A stretch of DNA of 64,000 bases from Pontibaca methylaminivorans (GTDB lineage Bacteria > Pseudomonadota > Alphaproteobacteria > Rhodobacterales > Rhodobacteraceae), in assembly GCF_900156525.1 (NCBI RefSeq), contig NZ_FTPS01000001.1:310001-374000 (forward strand), given 5' to 3'. Numbering within the stretch: position 1 is the first letter of the stretch; every line of letters begins with the position of its first letter. A model generated the notes under the pieces. It was given only the letters and a program-made list of their open reading frames with translations, did no database searches and was not told the origin of the DNA. Shown piece by piece: positions 53,809 to 62,414 of this stretch. Both the position numbers and the translations under genes were made by a program.

Positions 53809-56355
53809 GTGTATCGCATCATCATTTCCCTGCTCGTCTTTCTTGTCGGTCTGATCGTGACGGCGGGGGGGATATGGCTCGCCGCGGTGGGCGGCTCCTG
53901 GTTCTATGTCCTGCTCGGCCTGCTGTTGCTTGGTGCGAGCGTCCTGACCTGGCGGCGCAACCGTTTCGGCATCGGCCTTTACGGGGTGACGCTGCTGCTG
54001 ACGCTGGTCTGGTCGATCGGCGAGGCCGGTTTCGACTGGTGGGCGCTGGCGCCGCGCGGAGCGCTTCTGGCGGTGCTCGGCGTGCTGATGCTGCTGCCGT
54101 GGATGGTGCGCGCCATGCGCCCCGAATCCGGGCGTGAAGGGGCGCGGGGCGGTTATGAGCTCAATAGCGGCATCCTTGCCCTGTCGCTCGTGATCGCGGG
54201 CGGAGTCGCGCTCTATTCGGCCTTCTCGAACCCCCATGACACGCCGGGCAACCTGGGCGAGCGGGTCACGGTGGCCGCGGACCAGCCCGACGCGGGCGTG
54301 CCCGATGGTGAATGGTGGGCCTATGGGCGCACCAATGCCGGGCAGCGCTATTCGCCGCTGGCGCAGATCACGCCGGAAAATGTCGGCGCGCTCGAGGTCG
54401 CCTGGACCTATCGCACGGGCGAGACCCGCAGCGGCGTCGACCCCGAGGAGACCACCTACGAGGTCACGCCGCTCGTGATCGACGACACCATGTATATCTG
54501 CACCCCGTTTTCCACCGTGATCGCGCTCGATGCCACCACCGGCGAGGAGAAATGGCGGTTCGATCCGCAACTGAAACAGCCGCCGACCGCGACCACCCAG
54601 CACATGACCTGCCGCGGCGTGTCCTATCACCGGGCTGAAGCCGGGGATTTGCCCGACAATGTCACCCTGGCCACCGGTGATGCGGCGCCGGCCTCCTCGC
54701 CCGACGAACTTGTCGCGTCGAGCGCCGCCGAGGCAACCACCGATGCCGCCGGCGTGCCGCAGAACGTGGTGACGGGCGGCGCGGAGGCCGGTGCGCCCAA
54801 TCCGGTCGTCACCCGCAAGGACGTGCCCGAGGACGTGACCCTGCCCGGCCAGTGCCTCGAACGGCTGTTCGTGCCGACATCGGACGGGCGGCTCATCACC
54901 ATCAGCGCGCAGACCGGCGAGATCTGCCCGGGCTTCGGCGGCGGGAACGGCACCATCAACCTCTGGGCGAACATGCCCAATATCACGCCCGGGTCGTTCT
55001 ATGCGACATCGCCCCCGATCGTCACCGAAAGCCTGGTCATCGTGAACGGCGCGGTGAACGACAATGCCTCGGTCGCCTCGCCCTCGGGGGTGATCCGCGC
55101 CTATGACCTTTATACCGGGGAACTGGTCTGGAATTTCGACAGCAAGAACCCCGATGCGACCATGCCGATCGCCAATGACGAGGCCTACAGCCACAACGCC
55201 CCGAATTCCTGGAGCGTGGCCTCCTATGACCCCGACCTTGACCTGATCTATCTGCCCATGGGCAACGAATCGCCCGACCAGTACGGCGGCGGGCGCGGTG
55301 AGAACACCGAGCGGTTCTCGTCCTCGATCCTGGCGCTCGATGCCTCCAGCGGGCGGGTGGTCTGGGATTTCCAGACCGTGCATCACGACCTCTGGGATTA
55401 CGACGTTCCCGCCCAGCCGAACCTGATCAACCTCGAGATCGGCGGCGAAGCGGTCCCGGCGCTCGTGGCGCCGACCAAGCAGGGCGAGGTCTTCGTGCTG
55501 AACCGCGAGACCGGCGAGCCGGTGCTGCCGGTTTCCGAACAGCCCGCGCCGCAGACCACGGTCGAGGGCGACCATGCCGCCCCGACCCAGCCGCATTCGG
55601 CGTTGAGCTTCATGCCGCCGGTGCTGCGCGAGGCCGACATGTGGGGCACCACGCTGTTTGACCAGCTTTACTGCCGCATCCGGTTCCGCCAGCTCGACTA
55701 CGAGGGGCCCTTCACCCCGCCCACCGAGCGCGGCACGCTGGTCTATCCCGGCAATTTCGGCACCTTCAACTGGGGCGGCGTGGCGGTCGATCCGGAACGC
55801 GGGATCCTGTTCGGAATGCCGGTCTACCTTGCCTTTACCGTCACCATGGAAAAGCGTGCCGACGAGATGTCGCGTGTGGTGACGCAGGAGGGCGACCCGA
55901 TCTTCAACGAGAATTTCGGCGCCCCCTATGCGGCGATGATCGGGCCCTTCACCTCGCCGCTCGGCCTGCCCTGCCAGCAGCCGCCCTGGGGCTATGTCGC
56001 GGCGGCGGACCTGACCAGCGGCGACATCCTTTACCGCCATGTGAACGGAACCGTGCGCGACCTGTCGGGGCGGCTTGCGCTGCCCTTCGAGATGGGCGTG
56101 CCGGGAATCGGCGGGCCGATCATGACCGCGGGCGGTGTCGCCTTCCTGTCCGGGACGCTGGACGATTACGTGCGCGGCTATGACGTGAACAGCGGCGAGG
56201 AGCTCTGGCGTGCGCGCCTGCCCGCCGGGGGCCAGGCCACGCCCTCCACCTATGAGGGTGCGGACGGGCGGCAGTATCTGGTCGTGGTCGCGGGCGGCCA
56301 CGGCTCGACCGGCACGCGCCCCGGAGACAGCATCATCGCCTATGCCCTGCCCTGA
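53809..56355 (+). CDS. gcd: Membrane-bound PQQ-dependent glucose dehydrogenase family protein
   Basis: Quinoprotein of 848 residues that oxidises aldoses (or quinate/shikimate in sister enzymes) in the periplasm and gives electrons to ubiquinone. Five N-terminal membrane helices occupy residues 1-135. The PQQ beta-propeller follows, with WWAYGRTNAGQRYSPLAQI, FETVHHDLWDYDVPAQPN-like stretch from about 520 and VPGIGGPIMTAGGVAFLSG near the end. Initiation is at GTG 53809 with CGGAG upstream. PQQ synthesis genes are not in the window. Divergent from modE. Glucose as substrate is family inference. Confidence 0.9.
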   Translation: MYRIIISLLVFLVGLIVTAGGIWLAAVGGSWFYVLLGLLLLGASVLTWRRNRFGIGLYGVTLLLTLVWSIGEAGFDWWALAPRGALLAVLGVLMLLPWMVRAMRPESGREGARGGYELNSGILALSLVIAGGVALYSAFSNPHDTPGNLGERVTVAADQPDAGVPDGEWWAYGRTNAGQRYSPLAQITPENVGALEVAWTYRTGETRSGVDPEETTYEVTPLVIDDTMYICTPFSTVIALDATTGEEKWRFDPQLKQPPTATTQHMTCRGVSYHRAEAGDLPDNVTLATGDAAPASSPDELVASSAAEATTDAAGVPQNVVTGGAEAGAPNPVVTRKDVPEDVTLPGQCLERLFVPTSDGRLITISAQTGEICPGFGGGNGTINLWANMPNITPGSFYATSPPIVTESLVIVNGAVNDNASVASPSGVIRAYDLYTGELVWNFDSKNPDATMPIANDEAYSHNAPNSWSVASYDPDLDLIYLPMGNESPDQYGGGRGENTERFSSSILALDASSGRVVWDFQTVHHDLWDYDVPAQPNLINLEIGGEAVPALVAPTKQGEVFVLNRETGEPVLPVSEQPAPQTTVEGDHAAPTQPHSALSFMPPVLREADMWGTTLFDQLYCRIRFRQLDYEGPFTPPTERGTLVYPGNFGTFNWGGVAVDPERGILFGMPVYLAFTVTMEKRADEMSRVVTQEGDPIFNENFGAPYAAMIGPFTSPLGLPCQQPPWGYVAAADLTSGDILYRHVNGTVRDLSGRLALPFEMGVPGIGGPIMTAGGVAFLSGTLDDYVRGYDVNSGEELWRARLPAGGQATPSTYEGADGRQYLVVVAGGHGSTGTRPGDSIIAYALP

Positions 56356-56385
56356 GCGGGGCGGGCGTGCGCGCGGCGCAAGGAA

Positions 56386-56451
56386 GGGGGCGCTGCCCCC
56401 TCTTGGCCTGCCGGCCAATTCACCCCCGGGATATTTCTGCCAGAAGAAGGC
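56386..56451. repeat. Rhodobacterales-type intergenic repeat with hairpins
   Basis: GGGGGC-GCT-GCCCCC (56386-56400), then GGCCTGCCGGCC and CACCCCCGGGATATTTCTGC with AGAAGAAG. From memory, similar hairpin plus CCCCCGGxxTATTT plus AGAAGAAG modules are scattered between genes in Rhodobacterales genomes. It follows the glucose dehydrogenase stop by about 30 bases and may act as its terminator. Confidence 0.5.
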
Positions 56452-56541
56452 CGGGCGACTGCGGCGAGGGGGGTTGTCCTGCAGGCCCTCGGCCTGCGAT
56501 AGTGCATGATCCGATCCCCTTTATGCCGAGCGAGTGCCGCC

Positions 56542-57162
56542 ATGACCGAACCCAGCGCCGAGGAGGCCGCCGCCCACGCGGCGAAAAAAGCAAAGATCAA
56601 GGCGGCGCGCGACCGGATGATGGAGGAGAAAACCGGCGAAAAGGGGCTGGTCATCGTGCTGACGGGCCCGGGCAAGGGGAAAAGCTCCTCGGCGTTCGGC
56701 ATGATCCTGCGCTGTCTTGCCCACGGGTATCCCTGCGCGGTGGTGCAGTTCGTCAAGGGCGCGCGCTACAGCGGGGAGCGCGACCTGATCACGGCCCGGT
56801 TCGGCGATCTCTGCGCCTTTCACACCATGGGCGAGGGATTCACCTGGGAGACGCAGGATCTGGCCCGCGACCGCGCTGCCGCCGGTGCCGCCTGGGACAA
56901 GGCGAAGGAGCTGATCCGCGACAGCCGCAACCGCATGGTTCTGCTGGACGAGATCAACATCGCGCTGCGCTACGAGTACCTCGACCTGCAGGAGGTGGTG
57001 GGTTTCCTTGCCGCCGAAAAGCCGCCCATGACCCATGTGGTCCTGACCGGGCGCAACGCCCGGCCCGAACTGATCGCCGCCGCCGATCTGGTCACCGAAA
57101 TGACGGTGGTGAAGCACCCCTTCCGCGCAGGTATCAAGGCGCAGCCCGGCGTCGAGTTCTGA
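56542..57162 (+). CDS. cobO: Cob(I)alamin adenosyltransferase CobO
   Basis: Adds the adenosyl ligand to the corrin cobalt after amidation of the ring; 206 residues, CobA/CobO/BtuR family. The P-loop variant GPGKGKSSSAFG is at 42-53, and VVQFVKGARYSGERDLI and MVLLDEINIALRYEYLD are hallmarks. ATG 56542 is the family start; the frame is open 12 codons further up. It shares one base with cobQ (TGATG). No cobalamin riboswitch is visible in the 186 bases upstream. Confidence 0.94.
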   Translation: MTEPSAEEAAAHAAKKAKIKAARDRMMEEKTGEKGLVIVLTGPGKGKSSSAFGMILRCLAHGYPCAVVQFVKGARYSGERDLITARFGDLCAFHTMGEGFTWETQDLARDRAAAGAAWDKAKELIRDSRNRMVLLDEINIALRYEYLDLQEVVGFLAAEKPPMTHVVLTGRNARPELIAAADLVTEMTVVKHPFRAGIKAQPGVEF

Positions 57163-58493
57163 TGCCCGCCGTCATGATCCAGGGCACCGGATCGGATGTC
57201 GGCAAGTCGCTTCTGGTTGCGGGGCTTTGCCGGGCGGCGCGCCGGCGCAGGATCACGGTGCTGCCGTTCAAGCCGCAGAACATGTCGAACAACACGAGGC
57301 TTTCCGCCGCCGGGCATGAAGTCGCCACTGCGCAGGCGTTGCAGGCGCTGGCCTGCGGGGCCGCGGCGGACAGTGACATGAGCCCGGTCCTGCTGAAGCC
57401 GCGCTCGGAAACCGGCTCGCAGGTCGTGGTGCAGGGCCGGCCGCTCGGGGCATTCGCGGCGCGGGATTATGCCAGGCTGAAACCGCAGCTTCTGGACGCG
57501 GTGCTGGCCAGTTTCGCACGACTCCAAGCGCGGGCCGAGCTTGTCATCGTCGAGGGAGCGGGCAGCGCGGCCGAGGTCAATCTGCGCCGGGGCGACATCG
57601 CCAACATGGGATTTGCGCGTGCCGCCGGTGTGCCCGTGGTGCTGACCGGCGATATCGACCGCGGCGGCGTCATTGCCCAGATCGTCGGCACGCGGGCGGT
57701 GCTCGACCCGCAGGATGCGGGGATGGTTCATGGCTTTATCATCAATCGCTTCCGGGGTGATCCCGATCTTTTCCGTGAGGGCTGCCGGATGATCGAGGAA
57801 CGCAGCGGCTGGCGCAGCTTCGGCGTGCTGCCCTGGTTTTCCGACGCGCGCCTGCTGCCGGCCGAGGACACGCTGGCGCTTTCGAGCGGCGGCGCCAATG
57901 CCGGCGGCGGGGGAAGGCTGCGGATCTGCTGTCTTGCCCTGCCGCGCATCGCCGGTTTCGATGCGCTGGATCCGCTGCGGCTGGAACCCGACGTGCGGTT
58001 TTCCATGGTTCAGCCCGGCGAGGCCATCCCCGAGGTGGCTCTGGTCATCATCCCTGACAGCGCCGCGCCGCAGGCCGACCTTGCCGTTCTGCGCGCCGAG
58101 GGCTGGGACGTGGACCTTCGTGCGCATCATCGCCGTGGCGGGCGTATCCTCGGGCTTGGCGCGGGCCGGCTGATGCTGGGACAGCGGCTCGCGGAGCCGG
58201 GCGGCGCAGACGTTCCGGGGCTCGGCCTTTCCGAGGCGGATGCGGCGGACGGGCGGATCGAGGGCATGGCGCGGGCGGAGGTCCTTGCCGATGACGGTTT
58301 CCGGCGCCGCTGGCTGTCCCGCCTCGGCGCCACGCCGGTGGTCCGCGACTGGGGGCAGATGCTGGACGAGGTGCTCGACCGGCTGGCCGAACATGTCGAG
58401 GCGCATCTCGATGTATCCGCGATTTTCGCGCTTGCGCAGCAGGCAGGGGCCGGTGTCGCCGAACGCTCCGCACCCGGCGCAGTCAGGCGGTGA
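57162..58493 (+). CDS. cobQ: Cobyric acid synthase CobQ with degenerate glutaminase domain
   Basis: 443 residues, about 40 shorter than usual. CobQ amidates b, d, e and g side chains using ATP and glutamine. The N-terminal ATP domain is intact: IQGTGSDVGKSLLVAGLCR, LPFKPQNMSNN, VEGAGSAAEVNLRRGDIANM. The C-terminal amidotransferase is not. The nucleophile motif GICGGYQMLG has become GLGAGRLMLG (Gly333 for Cys), PGSKST has become PDSAAPQ, and the segment carrying the GYEIHxGRT and TYLHG histidines is shortened away between GLGL and DGRIEG. Flanking sequence remains well conserved and in frame. It would need ammonia, a separate glutaminase or another CobQ. Confidence 0.88.
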   Translation: MPAVMIQGTGSDVGKSLLVAGLCRAARRRRITVLPFKPQNMSNNTRLSAAGHEVATAQALQALACGAAADSDMSPVLLKPRSETGSQVVVQGRPLGAFAARDYARLKPQLLDAVLASFARLQARAELVIVEGAGSAAEVNLRRGDIANMGFARAAGVPVVLTGDIDRGGVIAQIVGTRAVLDPQDAGMVHGFIINRFRGDPDLFREGCRMIEERSGWRSFGVLPWFSDARLLPAEDTLALSSGGANAGGGGRLRICCLALPRIAGFDALDPLRLEPDVRFSMVQPGEAIPEVALVIIPDSAAPQADLAVLRAEGWDVDLRAHHRRGGRILGLGAGRLMLGQRLAEPGGADVPGLGLSEADAADGRIEGMARAEVLADDGFRRRWLSRLGATPVVRDWGQMLDEVLDRLAEHVEAHLDVSAIFALAQQAGAGVAERSAPGAVRR

Positions 58494-58626
58494 GCCCGGC
58501 CGAGTTCATCAGCAGCCGCAGCAGCAGCGCGATGATGCCAAGCACGAGCACCCCCGCGACCCAGAACAGCAGCATCCAGCCGATACGGCGCAGCCAGAGC
58601 CCGGCCCTGCCCCCGCGCCCGGTCAT
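58483..58626 (-). CDS. DUF2474 small membrane protein of the bd oxidase operon
   Basis: A 47-residue protein: basic start TGRGGRAGLWLRRIGWM, one membrane helix (LLFWVAGVLVLGIIALLLRL) and a short tail LLMNSAGLTA. DUF2474 proteins are encoded after cydAB/cioAB and are thought to serve as small oxidase subunits like CydX. The ATG shares one base with the cydB stop (TGATG). Its end overlaps the end of cobQ by 11 bases. Confidence 0.85.
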   Translation of the reverse strand: MTGRGGRAGLWLRRIGWMLLFWVAGVLVLGIIALLLRLLMNSAGLTA

Positions 58627-59630
58627 CAGTAACCTTCCTCCGGTTTCACCTTGCCGCGGAAGACGTAATAGGACCAGCCGGAATAGGCGAGGATGATCGG
58701 AATGACGATCAGTGCCCCGACCAGGGTGAAGCCCATGCTCGATTCCGGCCCGGCGGCCTCCCAGATCGACACATCGGGCGGGATGATATTGGGCCAGAGA
58801 CTGATTGCGAGGCCGGAATAGCCGAGGAACAGCAGCAGCAGCGCCAGCCCGAAGGGTGCCGCCTGCCGCTGCCCGGAAAGCGCGCGCAGCAGCAGCCAGG
58901 TGGCCAGCACCACCAGCACCGGCACCGGGGCGAAATAGAACAGGTTCGGGGTCGAGAACCAGCGCGCCGCCACATCGGGATGTTCAAGCGGCGTCCAGAG
59001 GCTGACGGCGATGATGGCAAGGAACACCGCGCCGGTGACCGGACGGCCGAGGTCGCGCATGCGCGCCTGCAGGTCGCCCTCGGTCTTGAGCACGAGCCAG
59101 GTCACCCCGAGCAGCGCATAGGCGATCACCACCCCGAGCCCCACGAACAGGTTGAACGGGGTCAGCCAGTCGAGCGGCCCGCCCGCATGCACGCCGTTCT
59201 CGACCCGGAAGCCGCTGATGAAGGCGCCGAGCGCCACTCCCTGCGTGAAGGCGGCCGTATAGGATCCGGCGGCAAAGGCCCGGTCCCAGAAGGGACGGTG
59301 CGCATCATCCGCCTTGATGCGGAACTCGAACGAGACCCCGCGCCAGATCAGCCCCACCAGCATCAGGATGAAGGGGATGTAAAGCGCGCTCAGGATCACC
59401 GCATAGGCCAGCGGAAAGGCCGCAAAAAGCCCCGCTCCGCCCAGCACGAGCCAGGTTTCGTTCCCGTCCCAGATCGGGGCGACGCTGTTCACCATCAGGT
59501 CGCGGTCCCCACGCCGGCGCACGAAGGGGAACAGGATGCCGATGCCGAGATCGAACCCGTCGGTGATGACATACATCATCAGCCCGAAAGCGATGATGAG
59601 GGTCCAGAGAAGCGGAAGGTCGAGGGTCAT
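58626..59630 (-). CDS. cydB: Cytochrome bd-type ubiquinol oxidase subunit II
   Basis: Membrane subunit of 334 residues with eight or nine hydrophobic segments. The N-terminal FGLMMYVITDGFDLGIGILF and SVAPIWDGNETWLVLGGAGL are diagnostic. It overlaps cydA by four bases at its start and the DUF2474 gene by one at its end. It works with CydA to reduce oxygen without proton pumping. Confidence 0.95.
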   Translation of the reverse strand: MTLDLPLLWTLIIAFGLMMYVITDGFDLGIGILFPFVRRRGDRDLMVNSVAPIWDGNETWLVLGGAGLFAAFPLAYAVILSALYIPFILMLVGLIWRGVSFEFRIKADDAHRPFWDRAFAAGSYTAAFTQGVALGAFISGFRVENGVHAGGPLDWLTPFNLFVGLGVVIAYALLGVTWLVLKTEGDLQARMRDLGRPVTGAVFLAIIAVSLWTPLEHPDVAARWFSTPNLFYFAPVPVLVVLATWLLLRALSGQRQAAPFGLALLLLFLGYSGLAISLWPNIIPPDVSIWEAAGPESSMGFTLVGALIVIPIILAYSGWSYYVFRGKVKPEEGY

Positions 59631-61090
59631 CGGTTGTCTCCCCCGGTGTCGGGCCCAGTGTCGGGCCCAGTATCAGGCCCGGTGTCGGGGCGGCCGGCCG
59701 GGCCTTCGACCGCCGAAAGCGGCCGCGCGGGCCGTGCGTCCGGGCGCTGGCGGGGCCGGCCCTCGTCGGTGCCGAGCCGCGGTCCGCTCGCCACGAGCCG
59801 CAACATGTAGCGGGTTCCCGCGCCGAAGACGACGAAATAGACCACGATGAACACCACGAGCGAAACCGAGAGCATCAATGTCGAGTGATCCGAGACCGCG
59901 TCCTTCGTGCGCATCACCCCGTGGACGATCCAGGGCTGACGTCCGATTTCAGTCGTGAACCACCCGGCAAGCAGCGCGATGAGCCCCGAGGGCCCCATCA
60001 CCAGCGCGAAGCGCAGAAACCATCCCGGCTGGTAAAGCGTGCCGCGCCAGCGTCGCCAGACACTCCAGATCCCGAGCGCCAGCATGAGCACCGCAAGCCC
60101 CACCATTACGCGGAAGCTCCAGAAGATGATCAGCGAATTCGGCCGGTCCTCGGGCGGGAAATCGGCGAGGCCCGGATACTGCCCGTCGAGGCTGTGGGTG
60201 AGGATCAGGCTGCCGAGGCGCGGCACCTCGAGCGCAAAGCGCGTCTCCTCGGCCTCCATGTCGGGCCAGCCGAACAGGATCAGCGGCGCGCCCTTGCCGG
60301 GTTCGTTGCGCCAGTGCCCCTCCATCCCGGCGATCTTGGCCGGCTGGTGTTCGAGCGTGTTGAGCCCATGCAGGTCGCCGATCAGGATCTGCACCGGCGT
60401 GACCAGAACCACCATCCACATGGCCATGGAGAACATGCGCCGCACCGGCTCGCTGTCGTTCCTGCGCAGCAGATGCCAGGCCGCCGCGGCGCCGACGAAA
60501 AGCGCGGTCGAAAGAAAGGCGGCCGTGGCCATATGGGTCAGCCGATAGGGAAACGAGGGGTTCATGATCACCGCGAACCAGTCCACCGGCACCACCTTCC
60601 CGTCGATGATCTCGTGACCCTGCGGCGTGTGCATCCAGCTGTTCGAGGCCAGAATCCAGAACGAGGAAATCAGCGTCCCGAGCGCCACCATGATGGTCGC
60701 GAAGAAATGCAGCCCGCGCCCGACCCGGTCCCAACCGAACAGCATCACCCCGAGAAACCCGGCCTCGAGAAAGAAGGCGGTCATCACTTCATAGGCCAGC
60801 AACGGCCCGGTGATCGAACCGGCAAAGGTCGAGAAATGGCTCCAGTTGGTGCCGAACTGATAGGCCATGACGATGCCCGAGACGACGCCCATGGCAAAGT
60901 TGACCGCAAAGATTCCCGACCAGAAACGGTAAAGTTCGCGGTAGGCGTCCCTGCCCCGCCACAGCCACAGCCCCTCGAGCACCACGAGATAGCAGGCGAG
61001 CCCGATGGTGATGGCGGGAAAGATGATATGGACGGAAATGGTAAAGGCGAACTGAATCCGCGCCAGTTCGAGAGCACCAAGTCCAAACAT
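59627..61090 (-). CDS. cydA: Cytochrome bd-type (CIO-like) ubiquinol oxidase subunit I
   Basis: Heme-bearing subunit of 487 residues. Heme ligand candidates are His21 (FTISVHIIFPAI), the His in PYRLTHMATAAF and the Met in FALVMGPSGLIA; GWFTTEIGRQPWIVHG is the conserved quinol-side segment. The Q-loop is short, as in cyanide-insensitive oxidases. ATG 61090 has AGGAG eight bases upstream, so a GTG at 61120 is less likely. The C-terminus ends in repeated DTGP units from a 12-base DNA repeat (59646-59693). Confidence 0.94.
   Translation of the reverse strand: MFGLGALELARIQFAFTISVHIIFPAITIGLACYLVVLEGLWLWRGRDAYRELYRFWSGIFAVNFAMGVVSGIVMAYQFGTNWSHFSTFAGSITGPLLAYEVMTAFFLEAGFLGVMLFGWDRVGRGLHFFATIMVALGTLISSFWILASNSWMHTPQGHEIIDGKVVPVDWFAVIMNPSFPYRLTHMATAAFLSTALFVGAAAAWHLLRRNDSEPVRRMFSMAMWMVVLVTPVQILIGDLHGLNTLEHQPAKIAGMEGHWRNEPGKGAPLILFGWPDMEAEETRFALEVPRLGSLILTHSLDGQYPGLADFPPEDRPNSLIIFWSFRVMVGLAVLMLALGIWSVWRRWRGTLYQPGWFLRFALVMGPSGLIALLAGWFTTEIGRQPWIVHGVMRTKDAVSDHSTLMLSVSLVVFIVVYFVVFGAGTRYMLRLVASGPRLGTDEGRPRQRPDARPARPLSAVEGPAGRPDTGPDTGPDTGPDTGGDNR
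59646..59693. repeat. Four 12-base tandem repeats at the 3' end of cydA
   Basis: The unit GTGTCGGGCCCA occurs twice exactly, then as GTATCAGGCCCG and GTGTCGGGGCGG. In cydA it encodes DTGP-like units just before the stop. Length variation by slippage would change only the cytoplasmic or periplasmic tail. Confidence 0.9.
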
Positions 61091-61353
61091 GTGGAACGCT
61101 CCTGCATCGCCCGTGACCACAGCCGCCCCGGGGGCCGGATCGCCTCATCCCGCCGGGGCCGCATTCGAAACCCACAGCTAGTGCAACCCGGCGCGCCGGA
61201 AAGCCGGGCCGCGGCGGGACGCCCGGAAATCAGTGCCCCCGCGCCAAGAGGTCGCAGCTTTTCGGGCGCATTTTGCGCGACCGATCCGCCCGCACCGACC
61301 CGCGGCCGCAAGGCCGGAGCCGACGGCGCACCGAGAATTACCTGCGGAAAGCT

Positions 61354-61383
61354 TTGACATTACTTTGTTCAGCTATTTATATT
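61354..61383 (+). promoter_or_regulatory. Promoter of the ehu operon in an A+T-rich patch
   Basis: TTGACA (61354-61359) and TATATT (61378-61383) are 18 bases apart. The surrounding 60 bases are clearly A+T-richer than the window. The rest of the 61091-61417 gap holds no gene that I can see. Confidence 0.65.
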
Positions 61384-61417
61384 CCTTAGCTAAACCACAT
61401 TATGGGAGGGAATAACT

Positions 61418-62299
61418 TTGACACTCAAACAAAATTTCAATCCGGTACGGTTGTTTGCACCGGCAGCGCTGGCCGCTGCCGGGATCGTTTTCACCGCCGC
61501 GCCCGCGGTCTCGGCCAGTCTTGAGGAACTGCAGGACGAGGGCACCATCCGCATCGCCGTCGCGAACGAGATTCCCTATGGCTATGTCGATCCCGCCGGC
61601 GAGGCCAAGGGCGCCGGGCCGGAAACCGCGATCCACATCATGGAAGAGCTTGGTATCGACAATATCGAATGGGTTCCCACCGATTTCTCCTCGCTCATTC
61701 CCGGGCTTCAGGCGGGACGGTTCGACATGGTGGCGGCCGAGATGGCGATCCTGCCGCAGCGCTGCACCAAGGCGCTGTTTTCCGAGCCGAACAGCTCCTA
61801 TGGCGAGGGGCTTCTTGTGCTGAAGGACAATCCCAAGGACATCCACGCCTATACCGATTTTGCCGAGCGCGACGACCTCAAGGTCGCGATCATGGCCGGT
61901 GCGGACCAGCTTGAATTCCTGCAGGAACTCGGTGTGGCCGAGGGGCAGATGGTGACCATCTCGGCGAATTCCGACGCGGTTTCGGTGGTCTCCACGGGTC
62001 GGGCCGATGCCTATGCGGCGACCGGGCTCACCGCCGCCGACCTTGCCAGCAAGTCCGACGCGGTGGAACTGGCCGAGAATTTCGAGGATCCGGTGATCGG
62101 TGGCGAACCGGTGCGCAGCTGGGGCGGATTCGTCTTTGCGCAAGGCTCCGAGGATCTGCGCGATGCGGTGAACGAGGCGCTCGCGCAGTACAAGGAAACC
62201 GACGACTGGGCCGAGACGCTCAAGAGCTACGGCTTCAGCGATCAGGATCTTGCGGATTCGAACGAACGCAGCACCGAAGAGCTCTGCGCGGCGCAATGA
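61418..62299 (+). CDS. ehuB: Ectoine/hydroxyectoine binding protein EhuB
   Basis: Periplasmic binding protein of 293 residues with a signal peptide (FAPAALAAAGIVFTAAPAVS). EELQDEGTIRIAVANEIPYG and EWVPTDFSSLIPGLQAGRFD with AAEMAILPQRC match EhuB, and ectoine-binding aromatic residues may include the Tyr pair in NEIPYGYVDP. TTG 61418 with GGGAGGG seven bases upstream is the only good start. Ectoine import serves osmoprotection or nutrition. Confidence 0.86.
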   Translation: MTLKQNFNPVRLFAPAALAAAGIVFTAAPAVSASLEELQDEGTIRIAVANEIPYGYVDPAGEAKGAGPETAIHIMEELGIDNIEWVPTDFSSLIPGLQAGRFDMVAAEMAILPQRCTKALFSEPNSSYGEGLLVLKDNPKDIHAYTDFAERDDLKVAIMAGADQLEFLQELGVAEGQMVTISANSDAVSVVSTGRADAYAATGLTAADLASKSDAVELAENFEDPVIGGEPVRSWGGFVFAQGSEDLRDAVNEALAQYKETDDWAETLKSYGFSDQDLADSNERSTEELCAAQ

Positions 62300-62361
62300 T
62301 GCCGATGCGGCGGGCGACCGCGCGCGGCCCGGCCGGCGACACGGGCCGCGGCACGGGCCGC

Positions 62362-62387
62362 GGCACCGGGACAGACACCCCGGTGCC
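62362..62387 (+). promoter_or_regulatory. Hairpin between ehuB and ehuC
   Basis: GGCACCGGG (62362-62370) pairs perfectly with CCCGGTGCC (62379-62387). It is preceded by two copies of ACGGGCCGCGGC (62341-62364). No T-run follows, so stabilisation of the binding-protein message or partial attenuation is more likely than termination. Confidence 0.65.
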
Positions 62388-62414
62388 CGGCGCTGACCGG
62401 CCCGGGCCCGCGCC

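Noticed and set aside
53752-56418. An 888-codon open frame antisense to the glucose dehydrogenase gene
   Set aside because: Low-complexity shadow without domain; the plus-strand gene is clear.
56386-56451. Repeat considered as an insertion-sequence remnant
   Set aside because: No transposase fragment or target duplication; it resembles a dispersed non-coding repeat.
59646-59693. Short tandem repeats considered as a CRISPR array
   Set aside because: Units are only 12 bases and have no spacers; they encode the end of cydA.
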